Source: a virus. From it: a stretch of 46,248 nucleotides of DNA. Location: positions 1-46,248 of the IMG/VR virus record IMGVR_UViG_3300025913_000061; one strand, given 5' to 3'. Both the position numbers and the translations under genes were made by a program. The notes under the pieces are model-generated. The model was not told the DNA's origin. It ran no database searches and saw only the letters and a list, made by a program, of their open reading frames with translations. Positions 36,481 through 43,438 of this stretch are shown in pieces. The first letter of the stretch is position 1. Each line of letters opens with the position of its first letter.

Positions 36481-36735
36481 ATGGGATCGCAAAGGCTTAG
36501 GCCAGAGTTGTGGCCGCAAGAGCCGCCGCAATCGCTTGAGTTCTGCCATTCGCCCGGAGCACACTTGGCTGACCGTGGTGCGTGGCAGTGGCGGATAGAT
36601 CTCGACACGGGAAAGCCGTTCGGCAGGTGCGTTCACTGCTTCAAGGAGCAGCGGCCACAACTCGATCGGGCCAAGCACGAGCGCGAGCAGCGTCGTCGGC
36701 ACTTACGCGATCCGCGACTGAACGGCCTTAGCTGA
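36481..36735 (+). CDS. Small zinc-knuckle moron gene opposing the late operon
   Basis: An 84-residue basic protein reading rightward in the 281-bp gap between two leftward late genes, overlapping the portal stop by eight bases. It contains CHSPGAHLADRGAWQWRIDL and GRCVHCFKEQ; C22, H28 and the CVHC pair could bind zinc. The C-terminus is strongly basic (REQRRRHLRDPRLNGL). The opposite frame (36427-36702) is also open, but has no ribosome binding site and less protein-like composition. Direction and placement suggest a moron, possibly a regulatory or host-interacting factor. Confidence 0.6.
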   Translation: MGSQRLRPELWPQEPPQSLEFCHSPGAHLADRGAWQWRIDLDTGKPFGRCVHCFKEQRPQLDRAKHEREQRRRHLRDPRLNGLS

Positions 36736-38827
36736 CCGGGGCGATAGCGCAGCGGCACATCGCATGTAACGGCGGAACTGGAGCCGAACCCAAGCTGTAC
36801 GGACCGCCCGCCTCCGCATCGCTGCACGGCTCATCCACCCGTGAGTCCTCAGCGGTCAGGAACTCGACCTGCTGCACACCCGCAGACTGGTAGCGGTCCA
36901 TCGCACCCTGAGACAGCGACCAGGACATCGCATCATCCAAGAAGAACTCGGCGTCGATCGTGTCTTCCAACTCGGCTTCGATGACGTCCAGCAGATCCGC
37001 CCGGTCAAGGGTTTCTGCCTCATCCAGCGCATCCGACAAAGCCTGCGCCACACGACGTGAAGTCGCACCCAGAGCGTCGTTCCACCATCCGGCAACCGCC
37101 GACTGCGCGTCATACGGCGGAAGTGGTGTCAAACCTTGTTCTCTGGTGGCGTTCATGAACAGTTGGGCTTGCACATCACCCTGAGCATGCCCGGCGAGGA
37201 TGCCGGCGTGAACGATCGAATCCACCCGCTGCCCGACCGCCGCACCTTGCAAAGCACTGAGCTGTTGGACGATGATCGGGGCGTACAGCGGGGCTTGTGA
37301 CGTGTCAGCTGCGGCCATCACACCCGTTGCCTGCTGAACAACCGGCCCCATGTCGGCATGTCTCACCAGAGAAACCCACGCCGGTTTCAGCAGTCCTTTG
37401 TGGACCGCTTCAACATGGGTACGGGCTCGGTCAGCCTCCGCAAGAGCATCCGTCTTGCTCGACGCTTTGGCTTTCACTCGACGGTCACGGGCACGAGCCG
37501 TCACAGGCAGCGTAGGCAACGCGAACGCGCTTTCAGGTTTCTGCACAGGACGACCCGGACCCGTCACCGAGGGAAGGCGGTAACGCTGCCGCAGATAGGA
37601 TTCGGTGCCCTCATCGTTCGTCAACAGTCCTGCCGACGCGAGAGCCACCAGACTGTCCGGCGGAAGATCAGTTTCCAGATCAACTTCGTCGCACACCAGC
37701 AGCGGACATTGGACGTCTTCGCCATAGTTCCACGACACGAGCTGTTCAACCACATCAGCGTTGCCGGTGTCGGCCATGTCCTGGGTGACCGCATCCAAAG
37801 CGAGCTTGAAGAAGTCGATGAACGAATCACCCAAAGCACGGGAGCCGGTTTTGGTGGTTCCGAGGTTGAGGAACTGGGTCAGCATGACCCGGGCCATGCC
37901 TTCGTTGTACATGTTGATGGAGGCGATGATGTCGGGCAGTTGTCCGGATACTCCGTCGATGTGCAGCTTCGACCCGGCCGGTAAAGAGCCGCCTGCTGCT
38001 TCGCCGGCCCGCAACGACTCGGCCAGGTTCTTGCCGGGTGTCAGGTCTTGAACTCCGGGGGCGTTCTCCACCCACGGGATACCCATCCCGTTCCGCTCAT
38101 CCTTGAACGCATTCACCTTCAGCGCACGGTTCTTCAACTGCCACATGCCGAAGCAGTTCCGCAGAATGCTGTTGCCCTGCCAGGCCGCACCCTCAAGCTC
38201 GTTCACATACCAGACGAGCCGGTCGGCGGCGATCTTCACCATGCCGGTGTCTTTGTCCAACGACGGCGTGATGGCCGAAGCAATCTGCCCGTTGGCGCCA
38301 GGGAGGATCGTCGGATACTGGTAGACCGCTCTTAACTGACCTGAGCGGTCCGTTTCGATCCGGCCGATCGTGACAGGCATCCGCGGGGACAGCCGGTTCA
38401 GATGCGCCAGTCCGTCACCGCGGTTCGTGTCGCAGACGATCTCGAACGGCATATGCCCATAGGGCAGGTGCAGCAGGGCTTCGCGGAGATGCTTCTTCCA
38501 CGAGAACGTGTCTTTGCGGCGCTTCTGGTTCGGTGAGTCGGGTTGGCCTTTGATCGGCAGGTTCAGATCACTTGCGATGAACTGGACGATCTGCGGGTCG
38601 GCACCGTTCGGGTCAATCCACCAGCGGGCCTGCCGGATGGGCAGGGTGATGGCGTTGAGGATGGCTTTGATCTGATCGTCCCCGCGGCGCATCCGGTCGA
38701 ACACCTGAATGGACAGCGGGTAGATGAGGTCCGCGACGTGCTCTGCCGGGTCGACAGGCCATCCACTGAGGGAGCCTTGGTTGGTGGCGTAGCCCTGTTC
38801 GGTCGTCAAGCTGTTGAGGGAAACCAT
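36728..38827 (-). CDS. Portal protein (Mu gp29/DUF935-like) fused to a MuF-like head protein
   Basis: A 699-residue protein. Residues 1-450 match the Mu gp29-type portal: IYPLSIQVFDRMRRGDDQIK, ILNAITLPIRQARWWIDPNG, KDTFSWKKHLREALLHLPYG, RLVWYVNELEGAAWQGNSIL. Residues 490-699 are a MuF-like minor head domain ending VEFLTAEDSRVDEPCSDAEA and PLHAMCRCAIAPV, the usual C-terminal signature with its paired cysteines. In Mu these are two genes (29 and 30); here they are one polypeptide. The ATG at 38827, three bases after a GTG, has GGGAG upstream. Confidence 0.9.
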   Translation of the reverse strand: MVSLNSLTTEQGYATNQGSLSGWPVDPAEHVADLIYPLSIQVFDRMRRGDDQIKAILNAITLPIRQARWWIDPNGADPQIVQFIASDLNLPIKGQPDSPNQKRRKDTFSWKKHLREALLHLPYGHMPFEIVCDTNRGDGLAHLNRLSPRMPVTIGRIETDRSGQLRAVYQYPTILPGANGQIASAITPSLDKDTGMVKIAADRLVWYVNELEGAAWQGNSILRNCFGMWQLKNRALKVNAFKDERNGMGIPWVENAPGVQDLTPGKNLAESLRAGEAAGGSLPAGSKLHIDGVSGQLPDIIASINMYNEGMARVMLTQFLNLGTTKTGSRALGDSFIDFFKLALDAVTQDMADTGNADVVEQLVSWNYGEDVQCPLLVCDEVDLETDLPPDSLVALASAGLLTNDEGTESYLRQRYRLPSVTGPGRPVQKPESAFALPTLPVTARARDRRVKAKASSKTDALAEADRARTHVEAVHKGLLKPAWVSLVRHADMGPVVQQATGVMAAADTSQAPLYAPIIVQQLSALQGAAVGQRVDSIVHAGILAGHAQGDVQAQLFMNATREQGLTPLPPYDAQSAVAGWWNDALGATSRRVAQALSDALDEAETLDRADLLDVIEAELEDTIDAEFFLDDAMSWSLSQGAMDRYQSAGVQQVEFLTAEDSRVDEPCSDAEAGGPYSLGSAPVPPLHAMCRCAIAPVS

Positions 38828-38903
38828 CACGTCTCCCTGTCACTGTCTGTTATCGAAGTCTGGTCTCAGCCCCGCGCCTGGTCGACACCTTGCTAACCGT
38901 CAG

Positions 38904-40400
38904 TCACCAATCCGCCGAGAGCACGGGGCGAGAATCTGACGCTCGGGCCATCGGATCGGTGTCGTAACGGTCCTTCGGGCCGGACCAGGACTCCACGTCG
39001 ATCTTCGAAGGTGTCCCGCCGATCCCCGCCACCAGATACCTGAGCGCATCCGGGATGTGGTCGTCAGCCTGCGTATCCGCGTCTTCCACGTTCCCCAACG
39101 TCCGATACGGCAACGCAGGGACAGTGCGGATCACCTCGGCGCAGTTGCGCATCACATGCAGCTTGGGGCACATCTTCCAGCCCAGTTCGGCATGCATCCG
39201 GCAGGCGGGACCGTCGGCCAGCCAATGATGCAAAGTTTGCCAGCCTGATACCCGGTCGTTCGGCGCATCCACTGTCGACAGTCCGGCTTGGGTCCACGCC
39301 TCGGCAACAGAAGTACCTGCACCGTTGCGTTGTTTGGTGGCAGGGTCACGGAACCGGATAATGTTCCACTCCGAGCGGCCTTCACGACCAATGACTTCCT
39401 GCGCCTGCCGTTCCGCCGTCAGCTGTTTTTCGGACAGGTCGCGGTACACCCACAGCCGGCGGTCCTCATCCAACGCCGCCCACACCACAGCGAACGGGGC
39501 GGTGAAACCCCAGTCCATCCCCGCGTACTTCTGCCAGATGTCGGGAGGGTCGAACGGTTCTACCGTGTGCCGGTCGTAGCGCCATTCGGCGAAGACCTGG
39601 CCTTGGAAGACGGTCCAGTCGCCATCGAGGAAAGCTCTGCGAAGATGTTCAGGCAGTCCGGCGAGGGACTTGATGTACTCCTCACCCAGCTGAGGAGTAT
39701 CAGACGCTCGGGCTTGGATAAACCTACGGGATCTTCCCGAGCTGTCGATGATGACTTTGCGGCCGTAGTCGGTTGCTTCCACATAATCGACGAGGACTCT
39801 TGAGTGGCCGATGTTCCCCGGGTTCGTCGCACTACGAATACCGAGACAGGGGACGCCGGCCACACCTGAGCGAACCCGGGTGTACAGCATGTCGATCACA
39901 TCAGGCGGGATGGTGGTGCGTTCGTCGATCAGCAGCAGGTTGATTTCCGCTGACTGGTAGGCGGTCGCCTCCTCAAGGTTCTTCGCATGAGCGAAGGTGA
40001 GGATGGAGCCGTTGGCGAAGGTGAGCTCATGAGCCTGCCGGTTGTAGGTGGCACCAAGAGTTCTGCCGTACCGCCAACGTCCCAACATTCTCAGAACCGA
40101 ATGCTCGAGTTCGGGGAAACTGCGCCGGAACCAGAACGCCTGCAACCCTGGATACTGCACACAGGCCCTCAGCCCGTACATCAGCAACGACGTGGACTTG
40201 GATCCACCGGCCGCGCCGCCGTACAGGATGTCCTGCTCGTCAGCTTCGAGGAACGCCGTCTGCGGGCCAGGATTGGGAACGAACCCCAACGTGGTGAACG
40301 GGTCAACTGCTTTCAACTGCAGGTTGCGCTGCTGCTTGTCACGAAGCTGAAGAAGCTTGACCCGCTTCAGCTCGGCGAACGAGGTCGGCGTGTTCGGCAT
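38904..40400 (-). CDS. terL: Terminase large subunit
   Basis: A 498-residue terminase. Residues 40-230 form the packaging ATPase with Walker A YGGAAGGSKS (60-69) and Walker B INLLLIDE (153-160). The nuclease domain begins near 290 (AGMDWGFTAPFAVVW, with D296 of the RNase H-like centre) and has a further acidic segment later (DADTQADDHIPDALRYLVAG). It cuts and packages the DNA concatemer with the small subunit encoded upstream, whose gene it overlaps by 62 bases. The start at 40400 has GAGG close upstream and AGGAG further away. Confidence 0.95.
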   Translation of the reverse strand: MPNTPTSFAELKRVKLLQLRDKQQRNLQLKAVDPFTTLGFVPNPGPQTAFLEADEQDILYGGAAGGSKSTSLLMYGLRACVQYPGLQAFWFRRSFPELEHSVLRMLGRWRYGRTLGATYNRQAHELTFANGSILTFAHAKNLEEATAYQSAEINLLLIDERTTIPPDVIDMLYTRVRSGVAGVPCLGIRSATNPGNIGHSRVLVDYVEATDYGRKVIIDSSGRSRRFIQARASDTPQLGEEYIKSLAGLPEHLRRAFLDGDWTVFQGQVFAEWRYDRHTVEPFDPPDIWQKYAGMDWGFTAPFAVVWAALDEDRRLWVYRDLSEKQLTAERQAQEVIGREGRSEWNIIRFRDPATKQRNGAGTSVAEAWTQAGLSTVDAPNDRVSGWQTLHHWLADGPACRMHAELGWKMCPKLHVMRNCAEVIRTVPALPYRTLGNVEDADTQADDHIPDALRYLVAGIGGTPSKIDVESWSGPKDRYDTDPMARASDSRPVLSADW

Positions 40401-40839
40401 CGAGCCTCGCCAACTCCTGGTCTATTGCGTCGATCGTCAGCACCTCATGCCGGACAGGTGCATCCAGGCCGAGGAGCTTCGCACGGCGTTCCATGATTTT
40501 CAGGATCCGGTCCATTGCCATCAACGATGGGGCGTCATCGAGGATGGGTACGTCGTCCATCGTGATGAGCCGGCCGGCACTGTGGGCGTAGTGCGGACGT
40601 TCCATGATCTGCCAGGCAACGTCGAGGAGCCGGTTCATCCGTTCGACTTCGAGTGCCCGGAGTTCGTCGCCGGCTTCCTGCACCACTGCGACCAGGGCAC
40701 GCTGCACGGCTTTGCGGGCCGCTGAACGGTCGCCATAGCCCATTTCGTTGGCGATCTGGTCATACGTCTTACCCTCGGCGCGCAGCTTGGCTGCTTGGGC
40801 GTCACGCTCTGCCGCGGGGTAGGTCCGTTCGGGTTTCAT
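40339..40839 (-). CDS. terS: Terminase small subunit
   Basis: A 166-residue protein. Residues 5-50 form a helix-turn-helix (AERDAQAAKLRAEGKTYDQI, GYGDRSAARKAVQRALVAVV) and the remainder is helical with an acidic C-terminus. The gene directly precedes terL. It would bind the packaging site and hand it to the large subunit. The start overlaps the upstream zinc-protein gene by four bases. Confidence 0.8.
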   Translation of the reverse strand: MKPERTYPAAERDAQAAKLRAEGKTYDQIANEMGYGDRSAARKAVQRALVAVVQEAGDELRALEVERMNRLLDVAWQIMERPHYAHSAGRLITMDDVPILDDAPSLMAMDRILKIMERRAKLLGLDAPVRHEVLTIDAIDQELARLDAEHADLVRRAEAGQASSAS

Positions 40840-41015
40840 TGTGTCCCGACCTTTACGTGTCCCTGGTCGTGGATAAGCCTGCTGGCCTCGAGGGCGCAGC
40901 TTGGGCAGCGGATGTTGTACGAGACGATCGGCGCATCACCCAACGACACCGGGCAGGAAGCCGACCAACTGGCCTGATGTCCGTTGGGGCAAGGGGCTTC
41001 GAAGGCGACGTGCAT
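40836..41015 (-). CDS. Small zinc-ribbon protein
   Basis: A 59-residue protein with CPNGHQASWSASC and IRCPSCALEASRLIHDQGHV, a four-cysteine zinc ribbon. ATG at 41015 overlaps the upstream stop by one base; the open frame upstream is not protein-like. It is just ahead of the terminase genes. Role unknown. Confidence 0.65.
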   Translation of the reverse strand: MHVAFEAPCPNGHQASWSASCPVSLGDAPIVSYNIRCPSCALEASRLIHDQGHVKVGTQ

Positions 41016-41167
41016 CAGACCCTGCTGCGTCCACCTATGAGGACGGCGAGCAGGGCGAACACTGCAACGATGGCGAGGATGATCCCGACGATGTGCAGGA
41101 CTCCGGCTGTCAGGAAGACAAGAAGCAAGCCGACGGCTAAGAGGACCAGTGCACCGGCCAGTGTCAT
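41015..41167 (-). CDS. Small two-span membrane protein
   Basis: A 50-residue protein, almost entirely hydrophobic (LVLLAVGLLLVFLTAGVLHI then VGIILAIVAVFALLAVLIGG), ending RSRV. AGGAGA precedes the ATG at 41167, within the end of the upstream gene. It belongs to a pair of membrane genes opening the late operon; a holin role is possible but they are far from the endolysin. Confidence 0.65.
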   Translation of the reverse strand: MTLAGALVLLAVGLLLVFLTAGVLHIVGIILAIVAVFALLAVLIGGRSRV

Positions 41168-41175
41168 CGGATCTC

Positions 41176-41340
41176 CTAGAAGTGGATCGAGTGACTCTTG
41201 GCGCCCCATTGGATGATGTCGCCGACAACGAACAGGGCGAGACCCCAGGAGACGAGCCGGCCGAAATACGGTGGGACCAAACCTGCAACCAGGAACAGGG
41301 CAGCAGCGGCTATCCAGAGGCAGAGGGCTACGACATTCAC
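41176..41340 (-). CDS. Small two-span membrane protein, first gene of the late operon
   Basis: A 54-residue protein starting at a GTG (41340) with a clear AGGAG site. Two hydrophobic spans, LCLWIAAAALFLVAGLV and RLVSWGLALFVVGDIIQW, are separated by PPYFG. Its stop carries the ribosome site of the next membrane gene (TTCTAGGAGATCCG), so the two are coupled. It lies just downstream of the operator-bearing region at 41378-41412; TTGACC on the leftward strand there could be a late -35 box, but no good -10 box is seen. Confidence 0.6.
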   Translation of the reverse strand: MNVVALCLWIAAAALFLVAGLVPPYFGRLVSWGLALFVVGDIIQWGAKSHSIHF

Positions 41341-41383
41341 GGCTGCTCCTAGAAAGAATCTTGAAGCTCTTCGGTCAAACGTA

Positions 41384-41412
41384 TTGCGTTAGGTGGTCTG
41401 ACGTAATACGTT
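41384..41412 (+). promoter_or_regulatory. Autoregulated promoter of the ribbon-helix-helix operon
   Basis: TTGCGT (41384-41389), a 17-bp spacer and TACGTT (41407-41412), then six bases to the ATG at 41419, which predicts a leaderless message. Each box lies inside one of two inverted operator copies, so a bound dimer pair would cover the whole promoter. Confidence 0.65.
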
Positions 41413-41418
41413 AGTCCC

Positions 41419-41607
41419 ATGAACACACGCGGCGCACTCTCAAGAGCAGTCCTGGCCCATCGTGACCGCCGTTCTGCGGAGAGCATGGTCTTGCACGCGG
41501 CCCGCCGGATCAGTGGCGACCGTTGCCTAAACGACCCGATCAAGGCGCTTGACATTCTCGGCGCGGAGGGCGTGACTTGGCACGACGTCCTAACCATCAA
41601 CTCCTGA
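41419..41607 (+). CDS. Small protein, first gene of the ribbon-helix-helix operon
   Basis: A 62-residue basic-then-acidic protein (ALSRAVLAHRDRRSAESMVL, LNDPIKALDILGAEGVTWHD). No family recognised. It is followed with a one-base overlap (TGATG) by a ribbon-helix-helix gene. Two coupled small genes with an autoregulating second product resemble toxin-antitoxin operons, but no toxin motif is visible. The leftward open frame 41349-41600 over the same DNA has no ribosome site and covers the operators, so I reject it. Confidence 0.6.
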   Translation: MNTRGALSRAVLAHRDRRSAESMVLHAARRISGDRCLNDPIKALDILGAEGVTWHDVLTINS

Positions 41608-41822
41608 TGGCTAACGTATTGCGTGTGCCGCGACCGAAAGGCTCAGGACGCCCCAACCAGGCCCGCAAGCTCATCAGCCTGTACGTGTCCGAAGCCGGCC
41701 TGCAAGCTGTCGACAAGGTCGCTGAGCAGTACCAATGCACCCGCAGCGACGTTATCCGCCTCGCGTTGAAGCACGGACTAGACCAAGCCGAAGCCGAACT
41801 GAAACGTATTGCGTCGTCCTAG
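41607..41822 (+). CDS. Ribbon-helix-helix transcriptional regulator
   Basis: A 71-residue CopG/Arc-type protein: basic arm VLRVPRPKGSGRPNQARK, beta strand KLISLYVSEAG, helices LQAVDKVAEQYQCTRSDVIR and LALKHGLDQAEAELKRI. It should bind DNA as a dimer through the KLISLYV strand. The ATG at 41607 overlaps the previous stop by one base. Two operator-like repeats lie in its own coding sequence and two in its promoter. Lying between the late operon start and the right-hand genes, it may control both its own operon and the divergent late genes. Confidence 0.75.
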   Translation: MANVLRVPRPKGSGRPNQARKLISLYVSEAGLQAVDKVAEQYQCTRSDVIRLALKHGLDQAEAELKRIASS

Positions 41823-41856
41823 CTTGTGGAGTAGGACAGGTGAGAGAATGACAGCT

Positions 41857-42033
41857 ATGAAGTGCGCTAATGACCACTGCGACCAGGCTGCTGTTGTTGC
41901 AGCTCACGGCCGCGATGGTCATACGCTTCTGTTCCGAACAGACCATCTGACGAAGCCGTTCGGCAAAGACGCCCGGTGTGCCGACTGCGCCGTTCACGAA
42001 CTACTGTCGATGCTCGTTTCTGCCCGTCGTTAG
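41857..42033 (+). CDS. Small zinc-binding protein
   Basis: A 58-residue protein (MKCANDHCDQAAVVAAHGRD, then RCADCAVHELLSMLV) with CxxxxC and CxxC pairs that fit one zinc site. Two starts compete. ATG at 41857 lies seven bases after GAGAAT (a -10-like box, leaderless). ATG at 41848 has an AGGTGAG ribosome site and could use TTGCGT (41809-41814) and TAGGAC (41832-41837) as promoter boxes, tying it to the fourth operator copy. Confidence 0.6.
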   Translation: MKCANDHCDQAAVVAAHGRDGHTLLFRTDHLTKPFGKDARCADCAVHELLSMLVSARR

Positions 42034-42100
42034 CTGTTTCCGCCACCAGCGTCGCTTAACCGGACGAACAGACTTCCGCGCCGTCATGTGCAGTTAGACG

Positions 42101-42129
42101 TCGACATAACCCGCCTGACCTGCGAGAAT
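42101..42129 (+). promoter_or_regulatory. Promoter of the 42137 gene, probably leaderless
   Basis: TCGACA (42101-42106), a 17-bp spacer and GAGAAT (42124-42129); the ATG follows seven bases later with no ribosome site. The same -35 box and spacing recur before the next gene. Confidence 0.65.
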
Positions 42130-42136
42130 TGGTGCC

Positions 42137-42460
42137 ATGGACTTCGATCACGAAGCGATTCGCACCATCGACGTTGTTTGCCGCGATGAAGCCGGCCGGC
42201 CGTTGATGGCGTATCAGCTGCGCGTGGACCCCGAGGTCTACCGTGGCGCCGTGACCTGCGAAGTCCTTCAACCGCAGGAGCCGATTGACTACGACTCGCG
42301 CCGTGTCTATCTGCCGCCGTCACGATCGTTCAAGATCACTGCACCGCTGGGCGAGGGTAGCGAAGTCCGCGTCGGCGCTGCTATCGAGAACACCGTGCTT
42401 TGCCGCTGGGACGCCGAGGTCGAGCAGTACGTCCCTGTTATGGCTGCCGTTTCCCGCTAG
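42137..42460 (+). CDS. Hypothetical protein with its own leaderless promoter
   Basis: A 107-residue mostly beta-strand protein (DFDHEAIRTIDVVCRDEAGR, MAYQLRVDPEVYRGAVTCEV, SFKITAPLGEGSEVRVGAAI). No family recognised. It is transcribed alone, against the direction of the operon to its right. This suggests expression under different conditions from the lytic genes, perhaps in the lysogen. Confidence 0.65.
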   Translation: MDFDHEAIRTIDVVCRDEAGRPLMAYQLRVDPEVYRGAVTCEVLQPQEPIDYDSRRVYLPPSRSFKITAPLGEGSEVRVGAAIENTVLCRWDAEVEQYVPVMAAVSR

Positions 42461-42483
42461 CTTGTCTCTGCTGGTTTGAACCG

Positions 42484-42512
42484 TCGACATGCGGCCTGTG
42501 ACGTGGGAAAAT
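42484..42512 (+). promoter_or_regulatory. Promoter of the 42518 gene, probably leaderless
   Basis: TCGACA (42484-42489), a 17-bp spacer and GAAAAT (42507-42512), with the ATG five bases later. The -35 box and spacing are identical to those of the preceding gene, so the two share a promoter type. Confidence 0.65.
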
Positions 42513-42517
42513 CAGGT

Positions 42518-42712
42518 ATGAACATGGCGCGGTGCGAGGTCTGCGGCCACCAAGGTTGCCCTGGAGATCCCGTTATCCAGCGGTCTGACCATGTGGCCCC
42601 GGATCATCTTGTCTGCCGCGACGACTGGGCCTGCTTCAAGCGCTTTTCGGCGCTACCACAACTCTGGAGGAAGCGCGGGCCCCTATCGGCCCTTGCAAGT
42701 AGCCGCCGATAG
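42518..42712 (+). CDS. Small zinc-knuckle protein
   Basis: A 64-residue protein (MNMARCEVCGHQGCPGDPVI, then LVCRDDWACFKRFSALPQLW). Cysteines C6, C9, C14, C33 and C39 can form one or two zinc sites. An internal ATG at 42524 is an alternative start. Flanked by 17-bp direct repeats. Function unknown. Confidence 0.6.
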   Translation: MNMARCEVCGHQGCPGDPVIQRSDHVAPDHLVCRDDWACFKRFSALPQLWRKRGPLSALASSRR

Positions 42713-42789
42713 ACAAGGATCGAAACGCCGACCAGCACCAGTGTCTGAAGCAGCAACCGAATAGCAGGGACCCGCGCAGCTCTATTTTC

Positions 42790-43014
42790 TCACTTCACAG
42801 TCGGTTTGTCTGCTGGTTTGAACCGTTTGTCATCCCGTGGCGTAGGAATGTGCCGGCGACGGGAACGTTCAGCCAAAATGGCTGTCACCCGAGCCAGTTC
42901 CTCGACGAAGCCGGCCAGCTTGCCCTCTTCGATGCAGAACAGGCACCAGGCGTCTTCTCCGCGCATGACGACCATGTGAGGGGTTCCGCAGCAGATACAC
43001 CGGAGCTGATGCAT
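42790..43014 (-). CDS. Zinc-ribbon protein, last gene of the right-hand operon
   Basis: A 74-residue protein with LRCICCGTPHMVV and WCLFCIEEGK, a CxCC...CxxC zinc ribbon, then a helical basic tail (RVTAILAERSRRRHIPTPRD). Coupled to the gene upstream (TGATG). It converges with the rightward gene ending at 42712; the 77-bp gap between them shows no clear terminator. Confidence 0.65.
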   Translation of the reverse strand: MHQLRCICCGTPHMVVMRGEDAWCLFCIEEGKLAGFVEELARVTAILAERSRRRHIPTPRDDKRFKPADKPTVK

Positions 43015-43172
43015 CAGCGTTTGACCAGCTTACGGGCCGGTTTCTTCGGCTGCTTCAGCAACCATTCCCGATGATGATCAAGGTAATGGTCGGTTGCACA
43101 GCCGCCGGGTTCGATTTCCTGCCAGCCGTAGCAGATGGGACACCACTCGGCGTTCGGCTTCGGCTCAGTCAT
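43014..43172 (-). CDS. Small zinc-binding protein
   Basis: A 52-residue protein (EPKPNAEWCPICYGWQEIEP, then GGCATDHYLDHHREWLL). CPIC plus a later cysteine and histidines fit a zinc site. ATG at 43172 overlaps the upstream stop by four bases. Confidence 0.6.
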   Translation of the reverse strand: MTEPKPNAEWCPICYGWQEIEPGGCATDHYLDHHREWLLKQPKKPARKLVKR

Positions 43173-43348
43173 GCTGCACGCTTCGCAATAGCGGCTTTGA
43201 CGTGAGACCAGGCGTACAGCCGGCGTGCTCCCACCGTGTCCTCGACGGGCCATTCTTGCTTAACTGCCCAGCGTGCGAGGGTGCTGTACGGAATCTTGCA
43301 CCCTGCGGCGACGGCTCGGAGGTCGACAAGCGTCTGCTCAGCGGCCAT
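43169..43348 (-). CDS. Small helix-turn-helix DNA-binding protein
   Basis: A 59-residue winged-helix protein: EQTLVDLRAVAAGCKIPYST then LARWAVKQEWPVEDTVGARR, ending LYAWSHVKAAIAKRA. The pattern is MerR/excisionase-like. The ATG at 43348 has AAAGG upstream; a GTG at 43369 would add seven residues. A 90-bp gap with an AATCAGA/TCAGATT element precedes it, so it may have its own promoter. It may regulate this operon, or be a second candidate excisionase. Confidence 0.7.
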   Translation of the reverse strand: MAAEQTLVDLRAVAAGCKIPYSTLARWAVKQEWPVEDTVGARRLYAWSHVKAAIAKRAA

Positions 43349-43438
43349 CGCGGACCGCCTTTCGGGCACACTCCACTAATCAGAAGTCAGATTCTCATGA
43401 TCAGGACCGAATTACAAGCGTGGGATTCGATGGGTGTG

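Larger units (their letters stand above)
41378..41814. repeat. Four copies of a 12-bp operator-like site AACGTATTGCGT
   Basis: Copies: 41378-41389 (forward), 41401-41412 (reverse, one change: AACGTATTACGT), 41613-41624 (forward, codons 3-6 of the ribbon-helix-helix gene) and 41803-41814 (forward, its last codons). The first covers a -35 box and the second the -10 box of the promoter for 41419. The fourth provides a TTGCGT that could be the -35 of the next gene. Likely bound by the ribbon-helix-helix protein encoded between them. Confidence 0.7.
42468..42826. repeat. 17-bp direct repeats flanking a small gene
   Basis: CTGCTGGTTTGAACCGT occurs at 42468-42484 and again at 42810-42826, exact over 17 bp and 342 bp apart. 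The first copy touches the -35 box of the 42518 gene; the second lies inside the C-terminus of the leftward gene 42790-43014. The gene 42518-42712 lies between them, suggesting it arrived by recombination or that the end of the neighbouring gene was duplicated. Confidence 0.7.

Noticed and set aside
36427-36702. Leftward 91-codon frame opposite the zinc-knuckle moron
   Set aside because: No ribosome site and no motif; the rightward frame has CxxC pairs and a -10-like box. Kept as the main alternative.
41349-41600. Leftward 83-codon frame opposite the first gene of the ribbon-helix-helix operon
   Set aside because: It covers the operator repeats, has no ribosome site and is less protein-like than the rightward frame, which is coupled to the regulator gene.
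41419-41822. Toxin-antitoxin pair
   Set aside because: Gene order and autoregulation fit, but the first product shows no toxin fold or motif, so I do not claim it.
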